DNA from: Allobosea sp.
GTDB lineage: Bacteria > Pseudomonadota > Alphaproteobacteria > Rhizobiales > Beijerinckiaceae
Assembly: GCA_024231975.1 (NCBI GenBank)
Contig: JAAEQB010000050.1
Location: 186,001-250,000 of the forward strand
Length of the DNA: 64,000 bases
Direction: 5' to 3'
Shown here: positions 8,563 through 17,611 of the stretch, piece by piece
Position numbering within the stretch: position 1 is the first letter of the stretch
Layout of the letters: every line of letters starts with the position of its first letter
The notes under the pieces: generated by a model
What the model saw: the letters and a program-made list of their open reading frames with translations, nothing else
Databases searched by the model: none
What the model was told of the DNA's origin: nothing
Translations under genes and position numbers: made by a program

Positions 8563-9155
8563 CACCAGATCTCCACTTCACCAGCCACCGGCTGGGTCTT
8601 GAGGCGGTTGAGGTAGGCGATTTCCTGCTCGCGCTCGGGATCGCGCGCCGCCTGCTGGACGTGCTGGACCCAGGCACGGCCAGTGGACGGCTGGTAGTGG
8701 ATGCGGCGAGAGCGCGTGCCGCCGACATCCCTGGATACCACCGGAATGCCCTCGCGGGCGAGGAACTCGTTGACGAAGGTGATGTTGCCCTCGCCGATCG
8801 CCAGCATCGTGGCGCCGGAGAGCACGCGCGCCCCGCCGAAGACCTTGGCCTCGAAATGGTTGCGCCGGCCGCCGCGCTTGAGCAGGCCGTTGATCAGCAC
8901 TTCCATGGCGGTGTCGCCATAGCGCTCGCCGGCGCTGGTGTCGCTGCCGCCATTGTTCTTCGGCAGCAGGAAGTGGTTGAGCCCGCCGACGCCGACCTGC
9001 GGGTCGCGCATGCAGACCGAGACGCAGGAGCCGAGCACGGTGGCGACGATCTCGTCCTTGGCCGAGGTGATCTCGTGCTCTCCCGGCGCGACCGTGATGA
9101 TGGTGGCGTCGAAGCGGGGGTCGAAATAGCGCCGTGAGGATCGGGTCAGGCTCAT
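8562..9155 (-). CDS. cheD: Chemoreceptor glutamine deamidase CheD
   Basis: 197 residues. Carries the catalytic Cys in TVLGSCVSVCMRD and the His in GGLNHFLLP, then KVFGGARVL and REGIPVVSRDVGG, all typical of CheD. Deamidates receptor glutamines and can modulate receptor output. The start overlaps the cheR stop by 4 nt. The roughly 30-residue C-terminal extension past the core is common in alphaproteobacterial CheD. Confidence 0.95.
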   Translation of the reverse strand: MSLTRSSRRYFDPRFDATIITVAPGEHEITSAKDEIVATVLGSCVSVCMRDPQVGVGGLNHFLLPKNNGGSDTSAGERYGDTAMEVLINGLLKRGGRRNHFEAKVFGGARVLSGATMLAIGEGNITFVNEFLAREGIPVVSRDVGGTRSRRIHYQPSTGRAWVQHVQQAARDPEREQEIAYLNRLKTQPVAGEVEIW

Positions 9156-10009
9156 GCCGTACGCTCGTAAATGGTGCGGCCGATCAGCCTGAGCTGGGGA
9201 TGCGGCTGCGGCAAGGATTCGGAGTGGCCGAGATAGAGAAAGCCGCCCGGCTGCAGCAAAGCGACATAGCGGTCGAGGATCGCGGCCTTGGTCGGCGTGT
9301 CGAAATAGATGAAGACGTTACGGCAGAAGATCACGTCGAACGGCCCCTTCATCGGCCAGCGCTCGATCAGGTTCAGCCGCTTGAAGGCGATCAGCCGCTT
9401 CAGGTCCTCGGCGATGCGGGCTTCGCCGCGGGAACTCTGGCCTTCCAGCCGCAACAGCGGGCGCAGGTCCGCAGGCAGCCGGTCGAACTGCTCGGCCGGG
9501 TATTGCCCCGCTGCCGCACGGTCGAGGATGTCGGTGTCGATGTCGGTCGCCAGGATCTTGAAGTCGAGATCGCTGCGATGGCCGATCACGTCGCGCGAGA
9601 TCGCGGCGGCGCTATAGGGCTCCTCGCCCGAGGAGCAGGCGGCCGACCAGATCCGGATGCGCCCGCGCCGCCCGGCCCGCTCCTGGATCAGGCGCGGCAG
9701 CACGTCCTTGCGCAGGTGATCGAAATGGTGGCGCTCGCGGAAGAAGGCGGTGTGATTGGTGGTGACCGCGTTGATCAGCTCGGGGATCTCGTCCACCGCC
9801 GCGGGCGTACGCAGATAGGTGCAGTACTCCGCGATCGAACCGAGGCCGAGCACCTTGACGCGCCGCGCCAGCCGCCCGCGCGCCATCGCCTCCTTGTGCT
9901 CGCGGATGACGATGCCGGCATGCTCGTAGACGAGCTTGGCCACCAGGGCCATGTCGTCCCGGCTCAGCGTCGTGTCCGATTGGACGGGTTGTGGCGCAAG
10001 CATGCTCAT
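9152..10009 (-). CDS. cheR: Chemotaxis protein methyltransferase CheR
   Basis: 285 residues from ATG 10009 (MSMLAPQP); an in-frame TTG at 10024 is a weaker alternative. N-terminal helical CheR domain, then the SAM-binding domain with IWSAACSSGEEPYSAA, ILATDIDTDIL and DVIFCRNVFIYFD. Methylates receptor glutamates using S-adenosylmethionine. Tightly packed between the MCP gene and cheD, as expected for an adaptation operon. Confidence 0.95.
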   Translation of the reverse strand: MSMLAPQPVQSDTTLSRDDMALVAKLVYEHAGIVIREHKEAMARGRLARRVKVLGLGSIAEYCTYLRTPAAVDEIPELINAVTTNHTAFFRERHHFDHLRKDVLPRLIQERAGRRGRIRIWSAACSSGEEPYSAAAISRDVIGHRSDLDFKILATDIDTDILDRAAAGQYPAEQFDRLPADLRPLLRLEGQSSRGEARIAEDLKRLIAFKRLNLIERWPMKGPFDVIFCRNVFIYFDTPTKAAILDRYVALLQPGGFLYLGHSESLPQPHPQLRLIGRTIYERTA

Positions 10010-10024
10010 GCCCTGCAAAACCAA

Positions 10025-11947
10025 TTAGAGCTCCGCCCACTCATCCATCCGGCCGCCACCGGCGACGCGGCGGCGCGGAGTGACGGGGCGGGCTTCGGTG
10101 GAACGATGATGGTCCTGGCGGGCCGGCGTGCGGCGTGGCTCGCTCGGCGCGGGGGCCGGCAGCGGGCGCGTGTGGGCTGTCGGCCGCTCGAAGCGGAAGA
10201 CGTCGGCGAGCTCGCGCAGCGCCTGCGTCTGCTCGGCGAGGCTCGCCGCCGCGCCGGCGCTCTGCTCGGCCAGCGCCGCGTTCTGCTGCGTCGCCTCGTC
10301 CATGGCCGCAACGGAGCGGCTCATCGCGGCGATGTCGCCGGCCTGCCCGGCGCTCGCCAGCGAGATCTCCGACACCGTCGCCGAGACCTGCTCGACCGCC
10401 GTGACGATCTTTCCGAGCGTCTCGCCGGTCCGGCGCACCAGGCGCACGCCTTCTGCGACCTGCGCATTGGAATTGGCGATCACGCCCTTGATGTCTTTCG
10501 CCGCCGTGGCCGAGCGCTGCGCCAGTGTGCGCACCTCGCTTGCGACCACCGCGAAGCCCTTGCCGGCCTCGCCTGCCCGCGCCGCCTCGACCGCGGCGTT
10601 CAGCGCCAGCAGGTTGGTCTGGAAGGCGATGCCGTCGATCACGGTGACGATCTCGGCGATGCGCGCCGAGGACTGCTCCATCCGCCCGATCGCTGCGATC
10701 GTCTCGGCGACGGCCTGCTGACCGCTCCCCGCCACCGCCATCGCCTCGCCGGCGAGCTCAGTCGCGGCGCGCGAGCGGCCGGCGCTCCCAGTGATCGAAG
10801 CCGCGAGCTGTCCGGTGGTCGCGGCCGTCCGCTCCAGGCCCATGGCCGATTGCTCGGTGCGCCCGGCAAGATCGACCGCGCCCGCCTTGATCTCGACCGC
10901 CGTCGCCGCGACATGGGCCGCCGCGAGCTGGATGCCGGAGACGGTCTGCGTCAGCCGCACCAAGGTCTGGTTGAGCCCGGCCTTCAGCTCGCCGAGACGC
11001 CCGTCATAGGCGCCGTCGATGCGCCCGGTCAGGTCGCCCTCGCTGAGGCCGGCCAGCACCACGGCGAACTCGTCGGTCGCGGCCTCGACGATCGCGTTGA
11101 TCTCGTTGACGCCCTCGGCGATGCGCTGCAGCGCCTCCGGCTTGCCGGCGAGCGGCACGCGCCGGGAGAAATCGCCCTCGGCAGCGGCGGCGACGACGGC
11201 CGCGACCTCGTCGGCGGCGCGCATTTCCTCAGTCAGCTCGCGCCATTCGATGGTCGAGCCGAGCCTCTGGCCGTCGGGCTGGGCTGTGATGGTCAGCGTC
11301 AGCGAAACCATGCGCTTGCCGAGCGCGACACGCATGGTGCGCGGCTCGGGAATGCCCTGCGGGCCGGCGAACAGCTCCAGCACCCGGCCGAGCATGTCCT
11401 TGGCCGAAACGCCCGGGAAAGCGGCGCGGAAATCCTCCTGCGCCCCGCTGAAGAAGGCGAGCAGCGACTTGTTGACGTAGACGACCTGCCCTTTGGCGTC
11501 GCAGACCATGACCGCGGTGCGGCAGCCGTCGAGCGCCGACTTGATCCGCGCCGCCTCGATCGAGCTTTCCTGGACCTGGCGCAGCGCCCGCGAGAGCTCG
11601 CCGATCTCGTCGCGCCGAGTCAGCTCCGGCATCTCGCCAGGCGCACCTTCCGAGAGCTTTTCCATGCCTTCGCGCAGCGCCGTCACCGGCCGCGCCAGCG
11701 AACGGGCCGCGAGCCAGCCGAGGCCGGCTGCGAGAGCGACACCGGCGGCCCCGAACGACATGGCCGTGCTTGCGAAACCCGACAGTGCCGCCTCGACCTG
11801 CTGGCTGGACAGGCCGAGGGCGCCGAGCCGGGCACCTGCACTCTGCTGGACCGCGTATGCGACGAGCCCGCCCGAAACGGCAGCGCCGCCGGCGAACAGC
11901 GCCGGCAGCTTGACCGAGAGTTTCGAGAAGGCGCCCAGCTGAGTCAT
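10025..11947 (-). CDS. Methyl-accepting chemotaxis protein with very short periplasmic part
   Basis: 640 residues. Two membrane segments (residues ~15-32 and ~60-82) enclose only ~30-45 residues, too few for a normal ligand-binding domain. A HAMP region follows, then a PAS-like segment (residues ~150-240: GCRTAVMVCDAKGQVVYVNK, LAFFSGAQ), a second HAMP-like region, and the MCP hairpin with its tip near AFQTNLLALNAAVEAARAGE. This points to cytoplasmic sensing through the PAS part, as in Aer-type energy receptors. The C-terminal tail is rich in Pro, Arg and Ala. Confidence 0.92.
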   Translation of the reverse strand: MTQLGAFSKLSVKLPALFAGGAAVSGGLVAYAVQQSAGARLGALGLSSQQVEAALSGFASTAMSFGAAGVALAAGLGWLAARSLARPVTALREGMEKLSEGAPGEMPELTRRDEIGELSRALRQVQESSIEAARIKSALDGCRTAVMVCDAKGQVVYVNKSLLAFFSGAQEDFRAAFPGVSAKDMLGRVLELFAGPQGIPEPRTMRVALGKRMVSLTLTITAQPDGQRLGSTIEWRELTEEMRAADEVAAVVAAAAEGDFSRRVPLAGKPEALQRIAEGVNEINAIVEAATDEFAVVLAGLSEGDLTGRIDGAYDGRLGELKAGLNQTLVRLTQTVSGIQLAAAHVAATAVEIKAGAVDLAGRTEQSAMGLERTAATTGQLAASITGSAGRSRAATELAGEAMAVAGSGQQAVAETIAAIGRMEQSSARIAEIVTVIDGIAFQTNLLALNAAVEAARAGEAGKGFAVVASEVRTLAQRSATAAKDIKGVIANSNAQVAEGVRLVRRTGETLGKIVTAVEQVSATVSEISLASAGQAGDIAAMSRSVAAMDEATQQNAALAEQSAGAAASLAEQTQALRELADVFRFERPTAHTRPLPAPAPSEPRRTPARQDHHRSTEARPVTPRRRVAGGGRMDEWAEL

Positions 11948-12023
11948 CGGTTCTTTTTGTCTCTCAGGCGGTCCTGACCATCATTCGGCATTCCGGCTGG
12001 GCGCTGCCGGGAGCCATCGAGGC

Positions 12024-12527
12024 TCAGGCGACGCGCAGTTGCTTGTCCTGGTTGTCGCCGCCGTCGCGGATCACCGCGGCGAGGTCGAGCAGGGCGACGA
12101 TCTCGGTGTCGAGCAGGACGAGGCCTTCGATCAGCCCATGCTCGTCGCGCTCGAGGTCCGGCGCCGGCCTGACCGCGCTGACCGGCACGTCGACGATGTC
12201 CGAGACCGAGTCGACCAGCAGGCCGGCGGTCTTGTCCTCGACGTCGACGACGACGATCACATGGGTCGCGGTGGCTTCGGTGGAGCCGAGGCCGATCGCG
12301 GTACGCAGATCGTAGACCGCGAGGATGACGCCGCGCAGGTTGAGCACGCCGCGCACATGCGGAGCCGCATGCGGCAGCGGCGTCGTCGCCTGCCAGCCCT
12401 TGATCTCGCGGACCATGCCGACATCGATTCCGAAGGTACGGTCGCCGACTCGGAAGGTGACGATCCGGCGCGCGGCCGACTCAGGCTGCGCCGAGGTGAA
12501 GTGCTTTTCGCTGAGCTGCAGGGACAT
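12024..12527 (-). CDS. cheW: Chemotaxis coupling protein CheW
   Basis: 167 residues, a single CheW domain: VTFRVGDRTFGIDVGMVREI, PHVRGVLNLRGVILAVYDLR and ETKTAGLLVDSV-like elements (here DKTAGLLVDSVSDIV). Bridges receptors to CheA. It starts 3 nt after the cheA stop, so the two are co-translated. Nothing unusual. Confidence 0.95.
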   Translation of the reverse strand: MSLQLSEKHFTSAQPESAARRIVTFRVGDRTFGIDVGMVREIKGWQATTPLPHAAPHVRGVLNLRGVILAVYDLRTAIGLGSTEATATHVIVVVDVEDKTAGLLVDSVSDIVDVPVSAVRPAPDLERDEHGLIEGLVLLDTEIVALLDLAAVIRDGGDNQDKQLRVA

Positions 12528-12530
12528 GGT

Positions 12531-14846
12531 TCATCCAGCCAGTTTGAGTTCGGGAGCGGGTTGGCGGGTACCCGAAGCCGCCACGCGCAGCATCGAGTCG
12601 ACGTCGAGGATCAGCGCGACCAGACCGTCGCCGAGGATCGTCGCAGCCGAGGCGCCGGCGACCGCGCCATAGTTCGACTCGAGGCTCTTCACGACGACCT
12701 GCTGCTGGCCGACGATCTCGTCGACGGCGATGCCGACATTCCCGCCGCGCTCGGTCTCCGCGATGATGATGATGTTCTCGTCGCGCGTGCCGGCCGAGCC
12801 CATCACGGCGCCCAGGCGATGCAGCGGCGTGATCTCGCCGCGCCAGCGCAGCACTTCCTGGCCGAAGGTCAGGTGCTCGATCGGCGTGTTGGCGAGGTGT
12901 TGTGTCTCGATCACGCTGGCGATCGGGATGACGTAGCGGTCGTCGCCGCAGCGGATCACCATGCCTTCGAGCACGGCGAGCGTCAGCGGCAAGGCGAGCG
13001 TGAACTTGCAGCCGCGGCCCGGCTCGGAATCGACGCTGATGCGTCCGCCGAGCGACTCGACATTGCGGCGGACGACATCCATGCCGACGCCGCGGCCGGA
13101 GATATCGCTGACCGCGTCCGCGGTCGACAGGCCTGCGGCGAAGATCAGCTGGTCGATCTCTTCCGGCGCAAGCTTCTCGTCGGCACCGACGAGGCCGCGC
13201 GATTTCGCCTTGGCGAGCAGCCTGTCGCGACCGATGCCGCGCCCGTCATCGGTCACCGAGATGACGATGCGGCCGGCGCGATGCTCGGCGATCAGCCTGA
13301 TCGTGCCTTCCGGATTCTTGCCAGCGGCGATGCGCTCCTCCGGCGTCTCGACGCCGTGATCCATCGAGTTGCGGATCATGTGGGTGAGCGGATCGGCCAG
13401 CTCCTCGATGATCGTCTTGTCGACCTCGGTGTTCTCGCCTTCGAGGACGAGCTTCACTTCCTTGCCGAGCGTCTGCGCGAGCTCGCGCACCAGGCGCGGC
13501 ATGCGCTGGAACACGGCTTTCACCGGCTGGGCGCGCACCGCCATGACATGGTCCTGCAGCTCGCGCGTCTGGCGCGACAGGGTCAAGATGCCCTCGGCGG
13601 TCTTGGCGTAGACGTCATAGGGCAGCGAGCGCACGCATTCGACCAGCATGGACTGGGTGATGACGATCTCGCCGACCAGGTTCATCAGCCGGTCGATGCG
13701 ATCGAGGTCGACGCGGACGCTGACCGCCTGACGCTGGCGCGCGGCGGCCTCGTTGGCGACGGGCCGCGCCGGGGCACGAGGCGCCGCCGGGGCGCTTGCA
13801 GCCGCGGGTGGTGCGGCGACCGGAGCGGCCATGGGTGCAGCAACGGGATGGATATCCGGCTGCGGCGCGGCATCTGCGGCCGGCCCGAGCCGGGCAAGGA
13901 TCGCCGACAAGTCGGCTGCGACAGTCTGCGGCACCTCGGGAGCAGCGGCCGGTGCCGCCTCGGCAACGGGCCCCGCCTCGACTTCAGCGTCCGGCAGGAC
14001 CTCGACCTCGAACTCCTCATTGGCGAGGGTGAAGTCGAACTTCGCGACGATCTCGTCGGCGCTGAGCTCGGTGCGCATCATCACCGTGAAGCGCATATGG
14101 CAATCGGTGACGTCGAGCGTCTCGAGCGCCGGAACATGGCTGAGGTCGCAGGCGACCGAGACGATCTCCTCGGCCGGCAGGATGCCGATCGCGACGCGCG
14201 GCTCGATCACGCGGCGGAACAGGTCGGCTTCCGGCGTGATCTTGATGCGCACGTCATGGCCGGGCGCACGAGCGGGCGGGACGGCGACGGGCTCGTCATC
14301 GTCCCAGCCATCATTGGCCGCGGCCGGCGCGGCCGGAGCCGGTGTGCCCATCTTGGCGTCGACCATGGCGAGCAGATTGCCGAGCGCGGCGATGCCGACG
14401 GGTGCATCGGACGCAGGAGCTGCCGGAGGCCCGGCGGGAGCAGCCGGAGCCGCTGGCGCAGCCGCCTTGGCCTGGCCGACCTGCTCGAGCGCGGCCAGCA
14501 GATCCGGGCGCACGGGGGCGGCCTCGTCATTGCGGGCAGCGGCGACGAGGTCGGCGACGGCGTCCGAGCAGCGCAGGAACAGGGTGAAGGGCGCGTCCTC
14601 CAGCGCGACGCGACCGGAGCGCAGATGGTCGAGCGCCGCCTCGAAGACATGGGCGAAGCCGACGAGCTCGGTGCAGCCGAAGGCGCCGGCGCCACCCTTG
14701 ATCGAGTGGATGGCGCGGAAGGCCGCATTGACGTCCTCGGAATCGGTGGAGCCCTCGTCGAGCGCCTGGAGCTTCTGCTCCAGCGCGCCGAGGAGTTCCT
14801 CGCACTCCTGGAAGAAGGTCTGCTTGAGTTCCGCCAGGGGATCCAT
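12531..14846 (-). CDS. cheA: Chemotaxis histidine kinase CheA
   Basis: 771 residues with full domain order: HPt domain with the phosphorylated His47 in AIHSIKGGAGAFG; an Ala/Pro-rich linker; a small acidic domain (~205-290) in the position of the CheY/CheB-binding P2 domain; a second Ala/Pro linker; dimerisation helices (~380-450, IDRLMNLVGEIVI); ATP-binding domain (N-box HMIRNSMDHGVE, G1 box VTDDGRGIG, GRGVGMDVV); and a C-terminal CheW-like domain. Autophosphorylates and passes phosphate to CheY and CheB. It sits between cheY and cheW. Confidence 0.96.
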   Translation of the reverse strand: MDPLAELKQTFFQECEELLGALEQKLQALDEGSTDSEDVNAAFRAIHSIKGGAGAFGCTELVGFAHVFEAALDHLRSGRVALEDAPFTLFLRCSDAVADLVAAARNDEAAPVRPDLLAALEQVGQAKAAAPAAPAAPAGPPAAPASDAPVGIAALGNLLAMVDAKMGTPAPAAPAAANDGWDDDEPVAVPPARAPGHDVRIKITPEADLFRRVIEPRVAIGILPAEEIVSVACDLSHVPALETLDVTDCHMRFTVMMRTELSADEIVAKFDFTLANEEFEVEVLPDAEVEAGPVAEAAPAAAPEVPQTVAADLSAILARLGPAADAAPQPDIHPVAAPMAAPVAAPPAAASAPAAPRAPARPVANEAAARQRQAVSVRVDLDRIDRLMNLVGEIVITQSMLVECVRSLPYDVYAKTAEGILTLSRQTRELQDHVMAVRAQPVKAVFQRMPRLVRELAQTLGKEVKLVLEGENTEVDKTIIEELADPLTHMIRNSMDHGVETPEERIAAGKNPEGTIRLIAEHRAGRIVISVTDDGRGIGRDRLLAKAKSRGLVGADEKLAPEEIDQLIFAAGLSTADAVSDISGRGVGMDVVRRNVESLGGRISVDSEPGRGCKFTLALPLTLAVLEGMVIRCGDDRYVIPIASVIETQHLANTPIEHLTFGQEVLRWRGEITPLHRLGAVMGSAGTRDENIIIIAETERGGNVGIAVDEIVGQQQVVVKSLESNYGAVAGASAATILGDGLVALILDVDSMLRVAASGTRQPAPELKLAG

Positions 14847-14854
14847 GGACCGCC

Positions 14855-15214
14855 TCAGTTCTGGTAGCGCGCGACGAGGCCGAGCAGGGTGTTGGGTTCG
14901 AACGGTTTGACCATCCAGGCGCTGGCACCGGCACGGCGCCCTTCCGCCTTGATCTCGGCGCCGTTCTCGGTGGTCAGCACGATGATCGGCGTGTTCTGCC
15001 CTGCCGGACGCGACCGGCAGGCGCGCGTGAACTCGATGCCGTCCATGATCGGCATGTTGAGATCGGTGATGACGAGGTCAGGCTTGAACTGGTCGAAGCG
15101 CGCCAGCCCCTCTTCGCCGTTCTCGGCCTCCGCCACCTCGTGGCCGGCATTCCGTAGCGTCATACTGAGCAGGCTGAGCAGGGTCTTGGTATCGTCGATC
15201 GCGAGAATCTTCAT
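14855..15214 (-). CDS. cheY: Chemotaxis response regulator CheY
   Basis: 119 residues from ATG 15214; the frame is open further upstream but that overlaps the STAS gene and lacks similarity. Acidic residues in LAIDDTK, phospho-acceptor in LVITDLNMPIMDG, Thr in IVLTTENG and Lys in WMVKPFEP, all of CheY type. Eight bases before cheA. The likely direct phosphate acceptor of the adjacent CheA. Confidence 0.93.
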   Translation of the reverse strand: MKILAIDDTKTLLSLLSMTLRNAGHEVAEAENGEEGLARFDQFKPDLVITDLNMPIMDGIEFTRACRSRPAGQNTPIIVLTTENGAEIKAEGRRAGASAWMVKPFEPNTLLGLVARYQN

Positions 15215-15221
15215 CGCAGGA

Positions 15222-15503
15222 TCACTCCAGAACGAGAGCGCTATCGGCGGCGTCGAACCCGATCGCCTCGAATGATTTTCGGCATTCCTCGGACACCGCC
15301 TTGAGCGTGACGCTGAGCCCGCGCGCCTTGGCGCTGGTGGCGGCGGCATGCAGGAGCTGGATCCACAGGCTCGGGAACGGCCCGGCCTCGGCGCACTCGA
15401 CTGCGATGCTTTCCTTCTGCTCCAGCGCGACGAGCAGCTGATTGCGGAAGGCCGCAGCCTCTGATCGGCCGAGGAAAGGCGGAAGTGAGACGGTGATGAC
15501 CAC
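15222..15503 (-). CDS. STAS-domain protein of the chemotaxis cluster
   Basis: 93 residues from a GTG at 15503; an ATG at 15608 would add 35 residues without domain character. The pattern VITVSLPPFLGRSEAAAFRN, SIAVECAEAGPFPSLWIQLL, SVTLKAVSEECRKSFEAIG is that of a STAS (anti-sigma-antagonist) fold. The usual Ser/Thr in DxSG-like loops is replaced by GPFPS, so phosphorylation there is uncertain. Small STAS proteins of this kind are recurrent in alphaproteobacterial che operons, with unproven roles. Seven bases before cheY. Confidence 0.7.
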   Translation of the reverse strand: MVITVSLPPFLGRSEAAAFRNQLLVALEQKESIAVECAEAGPFPSLWIQLLHAAATSAKARGLSVTLKAVSEECRKSFEAIGFDAADSALVLE

Positions 15504-15619
15504 GGCGGCGCGCCCTGTGCTTATTGACTGAGAAGCATCCCGGGGATTGGTAAAAATTTCGCTAACCGCCCCCGGCTCGCGGCAAGAATTATGGCCGTTC
15601 CGCGGCAAGTTCGCCTATG

Positions 15620-16087
15620 TCAGAACAGGCTGTTGCTGATCGCGCGCGGCACCAGCGAGATGCTCCCGTTTGCTTCCTTGTACTTGCGGGGGATGTTGAT
15701 GATCCCGGACAGGTGCAGCCAGAGATTGTTCGGCGAGATCGGCTTCACGATGATCTCGTGCGCCCCAAGCTTGGCGGCTTGCACCACCGCACGCCGGTCG
15801 GGCTTCTCCATCATCACCAGCACCGGCGCCTTGGCGAATGGCGAGGTCTTGAACGATCGGATCGAGGCCAGGCATTTCACGCTGTCGCCGTCGGGCAGAT
15901 CCCAGTCGAGCATGACGATGTTCGGCTGCTTCTGGATGAAGGTGGTCGCCGCCGTGGCGAGATCGGCCGCCTCGAATACCCGCTGCAGCTGCGCCTGATA
16001 GAGCATGGTGCGGATGATGCGCCGATAGTGCGGGCTGGGGTCGATCAGCAGCACAGACAGGTTGGGGAAGGATGGCGCGATATGCAT
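15620..16087 (-). CDS. Response regulator, receiver domain
   Basis: 155 residues. A receiver of slightly unusual kind: LLIDPSPHYRRIIRTMLYQ at the start has one acidic residue where most receivers have two (DD or DE), while the phospho-acceptor Asp (IVMLDWDLPDGDS) and Lys (IIVKPISPNN) are present. A ~25-residue basic C-terminal tail follows. Lies between the soluble receptor and the STAS gene, so it is likely part of the same signalling unit, perhaps as an adaptor or phosphate sink. Confidence 0.85.
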   Translation of the reverse strand: MHIAPSFPNLSVLLIDPSPHYRRIIRTMLYQAQLQRVFEAADLATAATTFIQKQPNIVMLDWDLPDGDSVKCLASIRSFKTSPFAKAPVLVMMEKPDRRAVVQAAKLGAHEIIVKPISPNNLWLHLSGIINIPRKYKEANGSISLVPRAISNSLF

Positions 16088-16156
16088 GTCCGCAACTCGA
16101 AACTCGTACTCGACTGAAACCCTCGCACGCGGCGGTTAAAACTCCGCCCTGCCCCG

Positions 16157-17611
16157 TCAGACACTGAGCCCGAACCGGACGCCGCCCCAGTGCCGGCCCC
16201 TGACGACGATCGGCGCCGACAGGTCCTCCATCACCAGGAAATTGCCGCCGCCCATGTCGCGCCGATAGGTCTGCAGCAGGAACGGCTTCTGGTTGCGCGC
16301 CGCGGCGAGGCCGGTGCGATCGTTGAAGATGCGCCGGTTGCGGCAATTGGCGTTGTTCCAGACCGGATCCGGCCCCTGCGGCTGCGAGTATTTGCGGTTG
16401 TGCGTCGGCAGGTAGCCGTTGCGGTCGACCGCCGCGCAGAAGACGATGCGCTTGCTCGCCGACAGCATCTTCTCCTGCACCGACGGCAGCAGCCTGTCGG
16501 TGAGCTCGGTGAAGCGGCTCATGAACTGCTGGGGGTCGCTGCCGGGAACAGGCCTGTAGGCCTCGTCGAACAGGTCGGCCTGGCTGGCCTGCCCGCTCGC
16601 CAGCGCCTGCTCGAACAGGCCGGCGATCGCCGCCGCCGCCTCGCGCGCGATCCCGATCATCTCCGATTGCGGCGTGCGCACGCCCGAACCTGCGATCGCG
16701 CCGAGCACCGCCTCGCTGGTCGAGACCAGCGAGGCCCCGCGCCGTGCCGCGACCTCGAGATTGCGGCCGGACTGGTCGACCCCGGCGACCAGCCCCTTGA
16801 TCTCGTCGCCGACCTGCGTGAACGCCGCGGCATTCTCGCGCGCCGGCGCCGAGATCGAGTCGATCTCGCCGATCAGGCCGACGACCGAGCGGCCGAAATG
16901 ATCGAGCTCGCCGATCTGCTGGGAGATCCCCTGGCTCTCCTCGCTGGCCCGCCGTGCCGCCTGTGCGTTCGCCTCGCTCTGCTTTGCCAGCTGATCGACC
17001 GTCGCGACCAGCGCATCAAGCTGCTTGGCGCTGGCAGCCGTCGCATCGCGCGTCTGCTCGGCGAGCTGCTTCACCGCTGCGGCGATGACAGCGAAGCCAC
17101 GTCCGGCGACGCCACTGCGCGCCGCCTCGACGCCGGCATTGATCGAGAGCAGCTGGATCTCGCGGGTAATCGTCTGGATGGCTTCGCTGGCCTCGCGCGC
17201 CCTGTGCGCCCGTCCCACCGCCTCGTTCAGTGCCTGCGAGATCGATTGCGCGCCCTCGGATAATTCGGCGATGTCCTTCTGGGCCGCGTTGAGCCCCTGT
17301 CGGACCGCACCGGTGACCCGCTCCAGCCCGCTCTTGACCACCGACGCCGCCTGCTGGGCGGTGTCGGCGGCGTGCTGGATCGCCTGGTTGGACCGCGAGA
17401 CCTGCTCGACCGAGGCAACGACGCGATGCAACCCGTCTGTCTGCCGGTCGAGCTCGGCATTGACGTCGCCGACCCGTCCGGAAATGTCGGTGATCTCGGC
17501 GCTGAGCTTGCCGAAGCGCTCGGCGATCTCGAGCACCGCCCGTGCCGCCGCCTCCGCTTCCGGCTCGTCCTCAGCGGCAGGATCGGGCAGCTTCAGGGCC
17601 AGTGCGTGCAT
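16157..17611 (-). CDS. Soluble chemoreceptor with C-terminal sensory domain
   Basis: 484 residues and no transmembrane segment. Residues ~25-320 form the coiled-coil MCP signalling hairpin with a divergent tip (LLSINAGVEAARSGVAGRGF). The last ~120 residues are a separate globular domain (KRIVFCAAVDRNGYLPTHN, NCRNRRIFNDRTGL, DLSAPIVVRGRHWGGVRFG) that resembles PAS/Cache-like sensor folds. The order signalling-then-sensor is the reverse of usual receptors. As the first gene of the cluster it probably senses a cytoplasmic cue. Ligand unknown. Confidence 0.88.
   Translation of the reverse strand: MHALALKLPDPAAEDEPEAEAAARAVLEIAERFGKLSAEITDISGRVGDVNAELDRQTDGLHRVVASVEQVSRSNQAIQHAADTAQQAASVVKSGLERVTGAVRQGLNAAQKDIAELSEGAQSISQALNEAVGRAHRAREASEAIQTITREIQLLSINAGVEAARSGVAGRGFAVIAAAVKQLAEQTRDATAASAKQLDALVATVDQLAKQSEANAQAARRASEESQGISQQIGELDHFGRSVVGLIGEIDSISAPARENAAAFTQVGDEIKGLVAGVDQSGRNLEVAARRGASLVSTSEAVLGAIAGSGVRTPQSEMIGIAREAAAAIAGLFEQALASGQASQADLFDEAYRPVPGSDPQQFMSRFTELTDRLLPSVQEKMLSASKRIVFCAAVDRNGYLPTHNRKYSQPQGPDPVWNNANCRNRRIFNDRTGLAAARNQKPFLLQTYRRDMGGGNFLVMEDLSAPIVVRGRHWGGVRFGLSV

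Noticed and set aside
9134..11977. A ~947-codon open frame on the plus strand opposite cheR and the MCP gene
   Set aside because: Long antisense frames are common in high-GC DNA with strong codon bias; it is low complexity in Arg/Leu/Ala/Gly, matches no family, and the opposite strand holds clear chemotaxis genes.
12039..14867. A ~942-codon plus-strand frame opposite cheW and cheA
   Set aside because: Same reason; rich in Arg/Asp/Gly and without any motif, while cheA and cheW are complete on the other strand.
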